A DNA stretch of 64,000 nt from Streptomyces sp. P3 (GCA_016893485.2 JAFEKX020000001.1:4154001-4218000); one strand, 5' to 3'. Shown: positions 23,911-33,520, numbered from the stretch's first letter. Notes: generated from the letters alone by a model not told the origin. Translations and numbers: made by a program.

Positions 23911-24544
23911 ATGAAGCTCACGGTTTTCGGTGCCACCGGAGGCATCGGTCAGGAGATCGTCCGCCAGGGGGCTGGCCTCGGGCCACGAGGTCACGGCGGT
24001 CGTACGGGACCCGGCGCGGCTGACCATGCGGGGGCGGGGCCTTGAGGTGGTCCGCGCGGACCTCACCGACCCGGAGGCGGTGCGCCCGGCGCTCGCGGGC
24101 CGGGACGCCGTCCTGTCCGGGCTCGGCGCGCGCAGCCGCAAGGAGGCGGGCATCGCGAGCCGGCTCACACGGACGGTGCTGACGGCCATGGAGGCGGAGG
24201 GGGTGCGCCGGATCCTGGTGGTCAGCGCCGGTCCCATCGGCCCCGACCCGGCGGGTGCCGGACTCCTCGACCGCACCGCGCGCGGGCTGATCTCGGCCCT
24301 CCTGAAGGACGTCTACGACGACCTGCGGGCCATGGAGGCGGCCCTCGCCGTCAGCGCCACGGACTGGACGAGCGTCCGCCCGCCGCGCCTGCAGGACAAG
24401 CCGGTGACCGGCACCTACCGCACGGTGATCGGCGGCTTCCCGGACAAGGGCCGCTTCATCGGCCGGGCCGACGTCGCCCACGCGATGCTGACGATGACCG
24501 ACGATCCCGGGACGGTTAAGCAGGGCGTGGGACTGGCCTATTGA
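23911..24544 (+). CDS. NAD(P)-binding (NmrA/SDR-like) protein
   Basis: Rossmann protein of ~211 residues from ATG 23911: MKLTVFGATGGIGQEIV contains the glycine-rich nucleotide motif. One base is lost near 23966. Later segments RRILVVSAGPIGPDPAG and DWTSVRPPRLQDKPVTG are typical of atypical short-chain dehydrogenases that use NAD(P)H. Substrate unknown. Control by the divergent TetR protein is inferred from the shared intergenic palindromes. Confidence 0.78.
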
Positions 24545-24566
24545 GCCCGGCCGAGCGGGGGTCCGC

Positions 24567-25629
24567 CTACCGGCCGTCGAGGCTGACGCCGACCGTCACC
24601 GGTTCGTTGACGAGCGTGATCCCGAAGGTGTCGTGGACACCGGCGACGACCTCGCGCGCGAGGCCGAGCAGGTCCTCGGTGGTCGCCTCGCCGCGGTTGG
24701 TGAGGGCGAGGGTGTGCTTGGTGGAGATACGGGCGGGTCCGCTGCCGTATCCCTTGGTGAAGCCCGCCTTGTCGATCAGCCAGGCGGCGGAGGTCTTGGT
24801 GTGCCCCTCCCCGACGGATACGCGGGCGGCTCCGCGCCCTCCCCGAGGCGCTCCTTCACGCGCGCGTGGAACGCGGTGAACTGCTCGTCCGTGAGGATCG
24901 GGTTGGTGAAGAAGGAACCCGCCGACCAGGTGTCGTGGTCCTCGGGGTCCAGGACCATGCCCTTGCCTGCGCGCAGCGCGAGGACGGTCTCACGCGCGCG
25001 TGCCAGCGGCACACGGTCACCGGGCTCGACGCCGAGGACACGGGCCGTCTCGGCGTACTTGACCGGCGCCGACAGCCCGTCCGCGTCTTCCAACCGGAAC
25101 CGGACCCGCAGCACCACATAGCGCTCGGGGTCGGCCTTGAAACGGCTGTGCCGGTACGAGAAGGCGCACTCCTCGTTCGTGAGGGTGACCGTCTCCCGGT
25201 TCCTGCGGTCGTAGGCGACGACCTCGGTGATGGTCGAGGAGACCTCCTGGCCGTACGCCCCCACGTTCTGGATCGGGGTCGCGCCTGCCGACCCGGGGAT
25301 CCCGGCGAGGCACTCGACCCCGGCGAGCCCGGCCTGGACGGTCCGCGCGACGGCGTCGGTCCACACCTCACCGGCCGCCAGCTCCAGCCGCGTGCCGTCG
25401 AGCACGACACCGCGGGTGGCGATCCGCAGGGCGATGCCCTCGAACCCCTTGTCCCCGATGACGAGGTTCGACCCGCCCCCGATGACCAGCAATGGCGTCC
25501 CGGAGTCATCGGCCTCGCGCACGACGTCGATCACCTCGGCGTCGGTGGCCGCGGTGATCAACCGGGTCGCGGGACCACCCAACCGGAAGGTGGTCAGGGG
25601 GCGAGGGGAGCATCGTGGAGTTCCTGCAC
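24567..25629 (-). CDS. murB: UDP-N-acetylenolpyruvoylglucosamine reductase
   Basis: FAD enzyme that reduces UDP-GlcNAc-enolpyruvate to UDP-MurNAc in peptidoglycan synthesis. Start GTG 25629 (VQELHDAPLAP). Motifs: LVIGGGSNLVIGD, CLAGIPGSAGATPIQNVGAY, FSYRHSRFK, WSAGSFFTNP; after a frame repair near 24820, AAWLIDKAGFTKGYG and HTLALTNRG. A second break lies near 25603. Repaired length ~354 residues, as in S. coelicolor. Confidence 0.94.
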
Positions 25630-25795
25630 GCGCCCAAGACTACGAGACGGGACTGACATCGCCGGGGTGGCGGGGTGCGGGCCTCGTTTCCGGGGCGGGG
25701 CGGGCGCGCGACGCGGCTCATACCGGAGGGCCGGGCGTCCGGCACGTGTCACGCCTCCGGCTCTTGACTGCCGCACCCCCAAGCCTTCTCCAAGC

Positions 25796-25847
25796 GCACG
25801 CACGCGTGGAGCCCCGCCTACACCGGCAGGGCTCCACGCGTGCGTGC
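25796..25847. terminator. Inverted repeat between murB and the MFS gene
   Basis: Perfect 19-bp arms around a 14-base loop. It lies just downstream of the MFS gene 3' end, where it can terminate that transcript before murB. Confidence 0.8.
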
Positions 25848-25860
25848 CAGGACGTCCGGC

Positions 25861-27329
25861 TCAGCGACCGGCGCTCTCCAGCACCGAGTCGGAGTCCGCG
25901 GACCCGGCCGACTCATCGGACTCCGAGGACGCCACCGCCGCGAGCTGTGCCGCCCGGCGCCGTGTCGGGATGAACAGGGTCGCGACTCCGGCGAGGGCGA
26001 CCACCGCCGCGCCGGTGACCAGGGCGGGCTTCAGGCCGTCGACGAAGGTCTGTGCGGTCTGGTAGCCGCCTTGGGAGGAGAAGATCGACGCCATGACGGC
26101 GATGCCGAGCGCGCCGCCGACCTCGCGGAGCGCGTTGTTGGCGCCGGAGGCGATGCCCTGCTCCTGGGGACGGACGCTGGACATGACCAGGTTGGAAGCC
26201 GGCGCGAAGAACAGGGCCATGCCGATGCCGCTGAGGATCAGGCCGGGCAGCTGGGCGGCGTAGGAGACGTCGGTGGTGACCACGTAGGACATGAAGCCGA
26301 GACCGGCCGCCTGGAGGAAGAGGCCCGCGGCGACGACCGGGCGACCGCCGATGCGGTCGGAGAGGATGCCCGCGATGGGGGCGACGATCATGGGCATGCC
26401 GGTCCAGGGGAGCATCCGCAGGCCCGCCTCGGTGGGCGAGTAGCCGAGGACGCCCTGCATGTACTGGCTGAGCAGGAAGATCGACCCGAACATCCCGAGG
26501 AACATCAGCAGGCTCGCCGCGTTGATCCCGGAGAAAGCGCGGGAGCGGAACAGCCGCATCGGAAGCATGGGGTTCTTGGCGTTGACGCTGTAGATGACGA
26601 ACCCGGCGAAGAGCGCGCTGCCGGCGAACAGTCCGGTGAGGACGAAGGAGCTGGTCCAGCCGTCGGCGGGCCCGCGGACCAGGCCGTAGACGATGCCGAA
26701 GAGGCCGCTGCTGGCGAGCAGGGTGCCGGGGAAGTCGAGCGGGGCGCCGGTGCCGTGGGACTCGGAGAGGCGCAGGCGGGCGAGTGGGATCAGGGCCAGG
26801 CCGAGGGGGACGTTCAGCCAGAAGATCCAGTGCCAGGAGATGTGCTCGGTGAGGCTGCCGCCGATGAGGGGTCCGGAGGCGACGGCGACTCCGTTCACCG
26901 CGCCCCATATGCCGTACGCCATCCCGCGCTTGGCGGCGGGCACGGCCGCCGTCAGCAGGGTCAGCGTCAGCGGCATCATGATCGCGGCGCCGACGCCCTG
27001 GACCGCGCGGGCCGCGATGAGGGACTCGATGCCGGGGCCATGGCCGCGGCGGCGGAGGCGCCGGTGAAGACGGTGATGCCGATGAGGAAGAGCCGGCGGC
27101 GGCCGAACCGGTCGCCGAGCGCCGCGCCGAACATCAGCAGGACGGCGAAGGTGAGCGTGTAGGCGCTCACGGTCCACTCCAGGTCGCCCAGGGCGCCCCC
27201 GAGGTCCTTGCGGATGGACGGCAGGGCGGTGGTGACCACGAGGTTGTCCAGGGCCGCCATGAAGCCGGCGACGCTGGTGATGACGAGGGCCCAGACCATT
27301 CCCCCGCGCCGTGCGGTTGGCTGTGACAT
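25861..27329 (-). CDS. MFS multidrug efflux transporter (DHA2/EmrB type)
   Basis: Proton-driven drug exporter with about 14 membrane helices. Starts at ATG 27329 (MSQPTARRGGMVWALVITSV). Motifs: DNLVVTTALPSIRKDLG after helix 1 (motif D1) and GAALGDRFGRRRLFLIG (motif A). One base is missing near 27040; the frame then continues through RAVQGVGAAIMMPLTLTLL (motif C region) to the Ser/Asp-rich tail. About 489 residues. Likely controlled by the TetR gene upstream, which shares TTAGT-type palindromes. Confidence 0.88.
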
Positions 27330-27359
27330 CGCTCCCCCAAAGGGTGCTCGTACCGATGA

Positions 27360-27377
27360 TTAGTTATCGATGACTAA
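27360..27377. promoter_or_regulatory. Operator palindrome upstream of the MFS gene
   Basis: TTAGTTATCGATGACTAA, an 18-bp palindrome with one mismatched pair, 30 bases before the MFS start. Confidence 0.65.
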
Positions 27378-27425
27378 CTTTGCCGCGCAGCAAAAGGCGC
27401 AGAATCCGCCCTTTGCCGATGCGTG

Positions 27426-27995
27426 CTACTTCTCCAGCCGGCCAGTGATCCGCGCCGACGGGTAGAGCCCTTCCCAGACCCGGTGCTGGGGTGGAAAACC
27501 CATGGCCGCCAGGGTGTTGATCAGCATTCCGTACGCGAGGAAGGTCGTGGTCTGGTCGACATCCGCCCCCAGGGGCACATGCACGACGTCCCAGAGCCGC
27601 ATCCAGCCCTTCCGTACGGCCTCGCCGAACTCGTGGTCGCCCTCCGCCTCGGCGGCGGCCACCGTGATGTACGTCTGCATCTGCATCTGCAGCTTCTCGG
27701 GGTACTCCGTGATGAGCTGCACATAACCGTTGGCCATGGCGTGCAGGGCCTCTTCGCCCTCCAGCCCCTTGGACGACTCCTCCAGGACCTGGCACACGTC
27801 CTCGACACACCTGATCGAGGCCGCGGCGAAGATCGCCTTCTTGCCCGGGAAGAGCCGGAAGAGATAGGGCTGCGAGACCCCGACCCGCTTGGCGATCGCC
27901 TCGGTGGAGGTGCCGTAGTACCCCCGCTGCGCGAACTCGGCGATCGCCGCGCGGATGACGCTCTCGCGCCTCTCTTCTGCGCTCATCCTGACCAT
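27426..27995 (-). CDS. TetR family transcriptional regulator
   Basis: Protein of 189 residues. Helix-turn-helix: RRESVIRAAIAEFAQRGYYG and STEAIAKRVGVSQPYLFRLF. The rest is an alpha-helical ligand domain. Start ATG 27995; an internal ATG at 27983 is possible. It is cotranscribed ahead of the MFS gene with a 96-bp gap. Palindromes with the same AGT/ACT half-sites lie before both genes, so it probably represses itself and the transporter and responds to an exported compound. Confidence 0.86.
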   Translation of the reverse strand: MVRMSAEERRESVIRAAIAEFAQRGYYGTSTEAIAKRVGVSQPYLFRLFPGKKAIFAAASIRCVEDVCQVLEESSKGLEGEEALHAMANGYVQLITEYPEKLQMQMQTYITVAAAEAEGDHEFGEAVRKGWMRLWDVVHVPLGADVDQTTTFLAYGMLINTLAAMGFPPQHRVWEGLYPSARITGRLEK

Positions 27996-28002
27996 ACGAG
28001 AA

Positions 28003-28024
28003 AGTTAGTACTCAATCACTAACT
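28003..28024. promoter_or_regulatory. Operator palindrome upstream of the TetR gene
   Basis: Perfect arms AGTTAGT and ACTAACT separated by 8 bases, 8 bases before the TetR ATG. Confidence 0.68.
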
Positions 28025-28040
28025 AAGTCAAGAGGGGGCG

Positions 28041-28104
28041 CGGGTCCGGATGGACGGGGTGCCGCGGGTCCGGATGGACGGGTGCCGGGTGCTCCGGATG
28101 GACT
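28041..28104. repeat. Short tandem repeats
   Basis: Three imperfect copies of a ~24-base unit containing TCCGGATGGAC, followed directly by the terminator of the dehydratase operon. Confidence 0.55.
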
Positions 28105-28140
28105 GGTAAGGGGTGCCCGCCATTACAGGCACCCCTTACC
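28105..28140 (-). terminator. Terminator of the dehydratase operon
   Basis: Perfect 13-bp arms (GGTAAGGGGTGCC and complement), 18 bases after the second dehydratase stop. Confidence 0.82.
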
Positions 28141-28158
28141 CGACCGATGCTCAACCGG

Positions 28159-28589
28159 TCACGCCAGTCGTACGACCGCCCGTGACATCCCCAGCACCTT
28201 CTGGCCCGCGCTCATCGCCACCAGGTCCACGCGGACCGTGTTGTCGTCGAGCTTGGCGGCGACCTTGGCGCTGACCTCGACGGTCGCTCCCTTGTCGTCG
28301 TTCGGGACGACGACGGGCTTGGTGAAGCGGACGCCGTACTCGACGACCGCGCCCGGGTCGCCGGTCCAGTCGGTGACCACGCGGACCGCCTCGGCCATGG
28401 TGAACATGCCGTGCGCGATGACGTCCGGGAGCCCGACCTCCTTGGCGAACTTCTCGTTCCAGTGGATCGGGTTGAAGTCCCCGGAGGCGCCCGCGTACTG
28501 GACGAGGGCGGCGCGGGTCACGGGGAAGGCCTGGGCCGGCGGCAGTCGGTGCCGACCTCGACGTCGTCGTACGCGATCTTCGCCGTCAT
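28159..28589 (-). CDS. MaoC-type (3R)-hydroxyacyl dehydratase, HadB-like
   Basis: Hot-dog fold dehydratase of about 143 residues. Hydratase-2 motif YAGASGDFNPIHWNE holds the Asp and His of the active site. Start ATG 28589 (MTAKIAYDDVEVGTELPP); one base missing near 28548 separates this start from the remaining frame. Partner of the adjacent HadA-like gene. By family knowledge the pair forms a heterodimer acting on acyl-ACP or acyl-CoA. Confidence 0.85.
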
Positions 28590-28590
28590 G

Positions 28591-29043
28591 TCAGTTCTCC
28601 TCCGCCGCGCGTGCCACGAGCTTGGTCCAGGCGGTCACGACGTGCTCGCCCGCCTCGTCGTGGACCTCGCCGCGGATGTCCAGGATGTCGTTGCCCGCCA
28701 TCGACTTGATCGCCTCGATCGTCGAGGTGACCGTGAGCCGGTCGCCGGCGCGCACGGGGCGGACGTAGACGAACTTCTGGTCGCCGTGCACGACGCGGCT
28801 GTAGTCGAGGCCGAGCTGTGGGTCCTGGACGACCTGTCCTGCGGCCTTGAACGTGATGGAGAAGACAAAGGTCGGCGGGGCGATCACATCGGGGTGACCG
28901 AGCGTCTTGGCGGCCTCCGGGTCCGTGTAGGCGGGGTTGGTGTCACCCACCGCCTCCGCGAACTCGCGGATCTTCTCCCGGCCCACCTCGTAGGGGTCGG
29001 TGGGCGGGTAGGTCCGCCCCACGAAGGACTGGTCGAGCGCCAT
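28591..29043 (-). CDS. MaoC-type dehydratase subunit, HadA-like
   Basis: Protein of 150 residues starting ATG 29043 (MALDQSFVGRTYPPTDPYEV). Hot-dog domain with AVGDTNPAYTDPEAA at the position of the hydratase motif, but lacking the catalytic His, as in HadA/HadC-type structural subunits. PPTFVFSITF follows. Ends one base before the HadB-like start. The two genes follow rpmG, as in other Streptomyces. Confidence 0.85.
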   Translation of the reverse strand: MALDQSFVGRTYPPTDPYEVGREKIREFAEAVGDTNPAYTDPEAAKTLGHPDVIAPPTFVFSITFKAAGQVVQDPQLGLDYSRVVHGDQKFVYVRPVRAGDRLTVTSTIEAIKSMAGNDILDIRGEVHDEAGEHVVTAWTKLVARAAEEN

Positions 29044-29088
29044 GCCCCGGTACCTCCTGATGTTTCTGCTGCGGTGTGGAGAACGACA

Positions 29089-29121
29089 CGAGGCCGCCCC
29101 CAGACTTCGGGGACGGCCTCG
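29089..29121. terminator. Hairpin between rpmG and the dehydratases
   Basis: 13-bp arms (12 paired) around a 7-base loop, 18 bases after the rpmG stop. Confidence 0.72.
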
Positions 29122-29138
29122 TGTACGAGCCTGTTTCT

Positions 29139-29303
29139 TTAACGCGTTTCGCGATGCGCGGTGTGCGCATTGCAACGCGGGCAGTGCTTCTTCATCTCCA
29201 GTCGGTCCGGGTTGTTACGCCGGTTCTTCTTGGTGATGTAGTTCCGCTCCTTGCACTCCACGCAGGCCAGCGTGATCTTCGGGCGGACGTCGGTGGCAGC
29301 CAC
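29139..29303 (-). CDS. rpmG: 50S ribosomal protein L33
   Basis: Protein of 54 residues from GTG 29303: VAATDVRPKITLACVECKER, NYITKKNRRNNPDRLEMKKH, CPRCNAHTAHRETR. CVEC and CPRC make the zinc-binding (C+) form of L33. AGGAG lies just upstream of the start. Found by reading the minus strand, because it is short. Confidence 0.93.
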   Translation of the reverse strand: MAATDVRPKITLACVECKERNYITKKNRRNNPDRLEMKKHCPRCNAHTAHRETR

Positions 29304-29391
29304 AGGAGTGCTCCTTGACGAACGGATGGGACTATGAACGCATAACAGAGTAGCCGATCGAAGGACCGACCCCGCAATCGGCTACTGTCAG

Positions 29392-29464
29392 TAGCGGTGA
29401 CCGGACTTGAACCGGTGACACAGCGATTATGAGCCGCTTGCTCTACCGACTGAGCTACACCGCT
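29392..29464 (-). tRNA. trnM: tRNA-Met (CAT)
   Basis: 73 nt: acceptor AGCGGTG/CACCGCT, anticodon loop CTCATAA, T loop TTCAAGT. Elongator type by its acceptor; a lysidine-modified tRNA-Ile cannot be excluded by eye. Confidence 0.9.
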
Positions 29465-29510
29465 GTGATGCGATCAGTTCCCACCTTGCGACGGGAACCT
29501 TTCACACCAG

Positions 29511-29583
29511 AGCCCCAATACGGAATCGAACCGTAGACCTTCTCCTTACCATGGAGACGCTCTACCGACTGAGCTATTGGGGC
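29511..29583 (-). tRNA. trnT: tRNA-Thr (GGT)
   Basis: 73 nt: acceptor GCCCCAA/TTGGGGC, anticodon stem TCTCC/GGAGA with loop ATGGTAA, T loop TTCGATT. Forms a cluster with tRNA-Met and rpmG. Confidence 0.95.
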
Positions 29584-29835
29584 GAGCGATGAAGACATTA
29601 CACGCTCGGCGACCGTTCGCCCAAATCCGTTTCGCGGCCCCGCTCCAGCCGCTTCCACGGCCCTCCCAGCGGCCTCAGGAGCCCCTCTCGTACGGGGGAC
29701 CACACCGGTACGACTATTGCGCTCCTCCCGGCCGTGAGCGGATCACCGTCCTAGGCTCGACTCACTCTGCGTGATCTTGCGCCCCTTTGCGCAGCCCCGA
29801 GCCCTGAGCCCCGCAGCCCGAGCACCTGGAGCGCG

Positions 29836-31103
29836 ATGCCCGACAGCCAGCCCCAGCCGCCCCACTCATCGTCGGGTTCCTCAGGCTCGTCGGGACCGGC
29901 CGATCCGGCCGCGCTCCTGCTCTGCGGGGCCCGCCTGACCGACGGCAGGACCGTGGACGTACGGCTGGGCGGCGGACGCATCGAGGCGGTCGGCACGGCC
30001 GGCAGCCTGGCGACGGACGCCACGCGCGCGCGTGCGGCGCGCGCGTCGACCTCAGCGGCTATCTCCTCCTCCCGGCCCCCGCCGAACCGCACACGCACAG
30101 TGACACCGCTCTGTCGGCCGAGCACGCCGGACCGGTCTCCTACGACCCGGAGGACGTCCAGCGCCGCGCCACCGAGGCCGCCCTGCTGCAACTCGGCCAC
30201 GGGGCGACGGCGCAACGGGCACACGTGCGCGTGGGGACGTCCAGGGGCTGAGCGCGCTGGCCGCCGTCCTTCAGGCGCGGCGGGCGCTGCGGGGGCTGGC
30301 GGAGCTGACGGCGGTGGCGATGCCCCGGCTGCTGACCGGGGTGGCGGGGGCGGACGGGCTGGCGATGCTGCGGGACGCGTTGAAAATGGGTGCCTCCGTA
30401 GTGGGCGGTTGTCCAGATTTGGACCCCGATCCGACGGGGTACGTGGAAGCGGTCCTGGAAGTCGCGTCCGAGCACGGCTGCCCGGTCGACCTGCACACGG
30501 ACGCGGCCGACCCGACCCGGCTGGCCCGGCTGGCGGCGGTCGCGGGCGGGATGCGCCCCGGGGTGACGCTCGGCCCGTGCGGCGGCCTGGGGCGGCTGCC
30601 CGCGGACACGGTCACCCGGATCGCGGACCGACTGGCCACCGCCGACGTCACGGTGGTGTGCCTGCCGCAGGGCGGCTGCGGCGGAGTCGACCGCCGGGGC
30701 ACCGCTCCCGTACGGCTGCTGCGCACGGCCGGCGTCCAGGTGGCGGCGGGCAGCGGCGCCCTGCGGGACGTGTCCAACCCGGTGGGCCGCGGGGACCCGT
30801 TGGAGGCGGCCTACCTGCTGGCCTCGCGGCACGGGATGCGGCCCGAGGACGCCTACGACACGGTGAGTTCGTCGGCGCGCGCGGCGCTCGGCCTCCCGAG
30901 GTGCGGGTCGAGGCGGGATTTCCGGCCGAACTGCTCGCGGTGCGGGGCGACCGGCTCGCGGGCGCGCTGTCGCTGGCGTACAGCCGGATCGTGGTGCACC
31001 GGGGGCGCGTGGTGGCACGGACGAGTGCGGTGCGGGAGTACTGCAACACTGCGGCGGGCTCGGGTTGGGGCTGCCCCGGCAGGGACGGGGCGAGTTGTCG
31101 TGA
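29836..31103 (+). CDS. Amidohydrolase family protein
   Basis: Metal-dependent hydrolase resembling cytosine deaminase-type amidohydrolases. The metal-binding HxH lies in LLPAPAEPHTHSDTAL, followed later by GCPVDLHTDAADP and GSGALRDVSNPVGRGDPLEA. Several one-base losses break the frame (near 30035, 30235, 30893 and 31060). Repaired end LGLGLPRQGRGELS with TGA at 31101. About 420 residues, start ATG 29836. Substrate not predictable from what I see. Confidence 0.72.
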
Positions 31104-31246
31104 GCCACCGCCGCTGCGCCGGGGCGTACGCCTGAGGCGCCCGGGCTCGGCTCCGCGCGCCGGGCGCGTCCGGCGCGGGTGTGCGCTGCTGGGACGCGGC
31201 TGAAGTCATGCGGCGCGTGCGGCCGTCCGGGCGTACGGTCGAAGGC

Positions 31247-31903
31247 ATGCGCATTGTCATCGCTGGAGGTCATGGTCAGATCGCGCTGCGGCTGGAGCGC
31301 CTGCTCACCGCGCGCGGTGACGAGGTCGCGGGCATCATCCGCAACGCAGGACAGAGCGACGATCTACGGGCGGCCGGCGCCGAACCGCTCGTGCTCGACC
31401 TGGAGTCGGCCTCGGTCGAGGAGGTCGCGGCGCGGCTGCGGGGCGCGGACGCGGCGGTCTTCGCGGCGGGCGCGGGCCCGGGCAGCGGCACGGACCGCAA
31501 GGACACGGTGGACCGGGGTTCGGCGGTGCTGTTCGCCGACGCGGCGGTCCTGGCGGGCGTACGACGTCATGTCGTCGTGTCCTCGATGGGCGCGGATCCG
31601 ACGCACTCCGGGGACGGCGTCTTCGACGTGTATCTGCGGGCCAAGGGCGAGGCCGACGCGTATGTGCGCGGCCTTGACGCCCTGGACTGGACGATCCTGC
31701 GGCCCGGTTCGCTCACGAACGACGCCGGCACCGGACTGGTCCGGCTGGAGGCGCACACCGGGCGCGGCTCGGTCCCTCGGGACGATGTGGCCGCCGTACT
31801 CGCGGAGTTGGTGGAGACGCCCGCCACGGCCGGGCTGACGCTGGAGCTGATCAGTGGGTCCGCGCCGGTGTCGGTGGCGGTGAAGTCGGTGGCGGGGAAC
31901 TGA
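31247..31903 (+). CDS. NAD(P)-binding oxidoreductase (atypical SDR)
   Basis: Intact protein of 218 residues from ATG 31247. MRIVIAGGHGQIALRL carries the glycine-rich Rossmann motif. HVVVSSMGADP and DWTILRPGSLTNDAGTG are typical of NAD(P)H-binding YwnB/NmrA-like SDRs, which often lack the Tyr-x-x-x-Lys pair. Substrate unknown. Confidence 0.82.
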   Translation: MRIVIAGGHGQIALRLERLLTARGDEVAGIIRNAGQSDDLRAAGAEPLVLDLESASVEEVAARLRGADAAVFAAGAGPGSGTDRKDTVDRGSAVLFADAAVLAGVRRHVVVSSMGADPTHSGDGVFDVYLRAKGEADAYVRGLDALDWTILRPGSLTNDAGTGLVRLEAHTGRGSVPRDDVAAVLAELVETPATAGLTLELISGSAPVSVAVKSVAGN

Positions 31904-31949
31904 CGGAGGGTTCGGTCGCGGGCTCCCCTTGCCGGTGGTGGCCCGGCGG

Positions 31950-32162
31950 CTAGAAGAGCGGCATCTGGCCGGGGAACTCCGGGACCACATAGCCGTCCAA
32001 CGCGGGCTGCGCCGCCCCGAGTTCCGCCTGGCGGCGGGACCCGGGGCAGGACACGAGGTCGCCGGTCTCCCGGGCGCCGGGCGGGTCGTGGCGGGCGAAC
32101 CGTCCGGCCACGACGGCGATTTCACGACGGCACTCGGGGCAGCTTCTGCGGCGTGACGACAT
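31950..32162 (-). CDS. Small zinc-ribbon-like protein
   Basis: Protein of 70 residues, MSSRRRSCPECRREIAVVAG with a CPEC pair and later SCPGSRR, ending EFPGQMPLF. Resembles small Streptomyces proteins with a degenerate zinc ribbon. Coding is supported by frame usage and a sensible C-terminus, but no function can be given. Confidence 0.5.
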   Translation of the reverse strand: MSSRRRSCPECRREIAVVAGRFARHDPPGARETGDLVSCPGSRRQAELGAAQPALDGYVVPEFPGQMPLF

Positions 32163-32219
32163 GGGATCAGTCTGCCCCGCGGCAGGCCGGGTCGGCTGTC
32201 GAGGCTCGCTCGGGCGCGC

Positions 32220-33020
32220 TCAGCTGTGGGCGACGGTGAGGCCGTAGAACGCGACGCGGGCGCCCTTGGTGGTGCTGTCGGAGGACGACTGGTTGTACGA
32301 ACCGGCCTTGAAGTACTGCTTGTAGGCGTTGAAGGACGACGGGATGGCGTAGTGCGTGGTGCTCCCGTTGACCGTCAGGTTGATGGTGTTCCCGCCCGAG
32401 ACGCCGATCGTGTAGCTCCACGTCTTGCCGACCGACACGTTGCCCACGGTGTGCAGGGTCTGGCCGCCGGAGGGCGAGTTCTCGGTGCCGAGGACGATGT
32501 CGCCGCTGGAGCGGTAGTACAGCTCCAGCAGTGGCTTGGTGGAGCTGCCGCCGCTGCCGAGGTGGATCTGGCCGACGCAGACGTTCGACGTGACGGAGAC
32601 GACCCGCAGGGTCGCCTTCATCGTGTGGGTGCCGCTGAGCGACCAGTCGGCGGCGCTGCCGCTGCGGTTCATCTCGCGCAGTTCGGAGCGGGCGTAGTTC
32701 GAGTTGGGGTGGTGACGCCCTTCTCCGGCGCCCAGAAGGTCATCGCTCCGTCGCGGGTGTCCGTGTAAAAGTACGAGTCCTGGAAGCCGTTGGCCCCCTG
32801 GAGCCGGGACGAGGAGATCGTCGTGGGCGAGCCGGGGAACCGATCGGCTCCTGGAGCTGCCAGACCGACAGGTCGAAGTTGCCGCCGGGGGCGACGGAGG
32901 GGTCCGCCTGGGGGAGGCGACGACACCGGTACTGCCCGACGCGGCGGGGGCCGTGAGGGCGAGACCGCCGGTGACGGCGACGACGGTGGCCAGGGAGGTG
33001 AGCAGCGTACGCATGCGCAT
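32220..33020 (-). CDS. Secreted alginate lyase, polysaccharide lyase family 7
   Basis: Beta-jelly-roll lyase that degrades alginate by beta-elimination. The three PL7 signature segments are visible: ARSELREMN, QIHLG, and YFKAGSYNQ near the C-terminus. The N-terminal signal peptide MRMRTLLTSLATVVAVTGG with cleavage near AASG marks it as secreted. Frame breaks near 32920, 32840 and 32710 are repaired by single bases (FDLSVWQLQEP, then SSRLQGANGFQDSYF). About 267 residues, start ATG 33020. Confidence 0.84.
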   Translation of the reverse strand: MRMRTLLTSLATVVAVTGGLALTAPAASGSTGVVASPRRTPPSPPAATSTCRSGSSRSRSVPRLAHDDLLVPAPGGQRLPGLVLLHGHPRRSDDLLGAGEGRHHPNSNYARSELREMNRSGSAADWSLSGTHTMKATLRVVSVTSNVCVGQIHLGSGGSSTKPLLELYYRSSGDIVLGTENSPSGGQTLHTVGNVSVGKTWSYTIGVSGGNTINLTVNGSTTHYAIPSSFNAYKQYFKAGSYNQSSSDSTTKGARVAFYGLTVAHS

Positions 33021-33067
33021 GGGGGTGCCTTCCTGTCTGCTCTGTGGACTCGGTTGGCGGAGCATGT

Positions 33068-33083
33068 GTTCATGTAGATGAAC
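33068..33083. promoter_or_regulatory. Palindrome upstream of the alginate lyase gene
   Basis: GTTCATGTAGATGAAC, perfect 6-bp arms, 48 bases before the start; a second TTCAACATGAA half-palindrome follows at about 33091. Candidate operator. Confidence 0.5.
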
Positions 33084-33220
33084 TTTGTGTTTCAACATGA
33101 ACGCGGTGTCGCGACAGTAGGGCTGCGGCACGGGCACGTCAAGGTTGGCGGCAGAGCGAAGGAGGCCGCGGGGGTGTCTCTGGGACGCCTCGGGAGAACC
33201 CGGGAAGGCGTCGGGAACGA

Positions 33221-33266
33221 CGAAAGGGTCTGTGATCAGCATTGCTGCTGATCACAGACCCTTTCG
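33221..33266. terminator. Chromosomal terminator 3' of the original tRNA-Tyr locus
   Basis: Perfect 21-bp arms with loop TTGC, ending 4 bases before attL. Before integration it would have lain just after the 3' end of tRNA-Tyr. Confidence 0.85.
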
Positions 33267-33270
33267 ATCA

Positions 33271-33322
33271 TGTGGCGGCGCCAGGGTTCGAACCTGGGTA
33301 GGCTAAGCCGGCAGATTTACAG
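33271..33322. repeat. attL (truncated 3' copy of tRNA-Tyr)
   Basis: 52 bases identical to 50053-50104, covering the T arm, variable arm and anticodon region of tRNA-Tyr. After ATTTACAG the sequence diverges from the tRNA, so this copy is not a functional gene. Confidence 0.93.
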
Positions 33323-33376
33323 CGGGCTCCGTCCAGCGTCTGCCACCTGCAAAGTTCCTTGGGCTGCCCTCTATTG

Positions 33377-33393
33377 GGGGACACATGGGGGAC
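33377..33393. repeat. Putative integrase arm-type repeat (left)
   Basis: GGGGACACATGGGGGAC, nearly the same as the repeat at 49897-49914 near the other end. Located 55 bases inside attL. Confidence 0.45.
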
Positions 33394-33520
33394 GGAGCGG
33401 TCTGGAGACCTTCCGCGCCAAGAGTGCCCGCAGCGGCTCTCAAGAGCGTCCAGCGCGCGGCACCAGAGATCCACGCGCGACTTCCTGTGTGCGCGCCCAG
33501 CTCAAGCGGCCCACCCCTAA

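Noticed and set aside
33271..33345. A tRNA-Tyr gene at attL
   Set aside because: Only 52 bases match the tRNA; the sequence diverges after the anticodon region and no 5' half follows.
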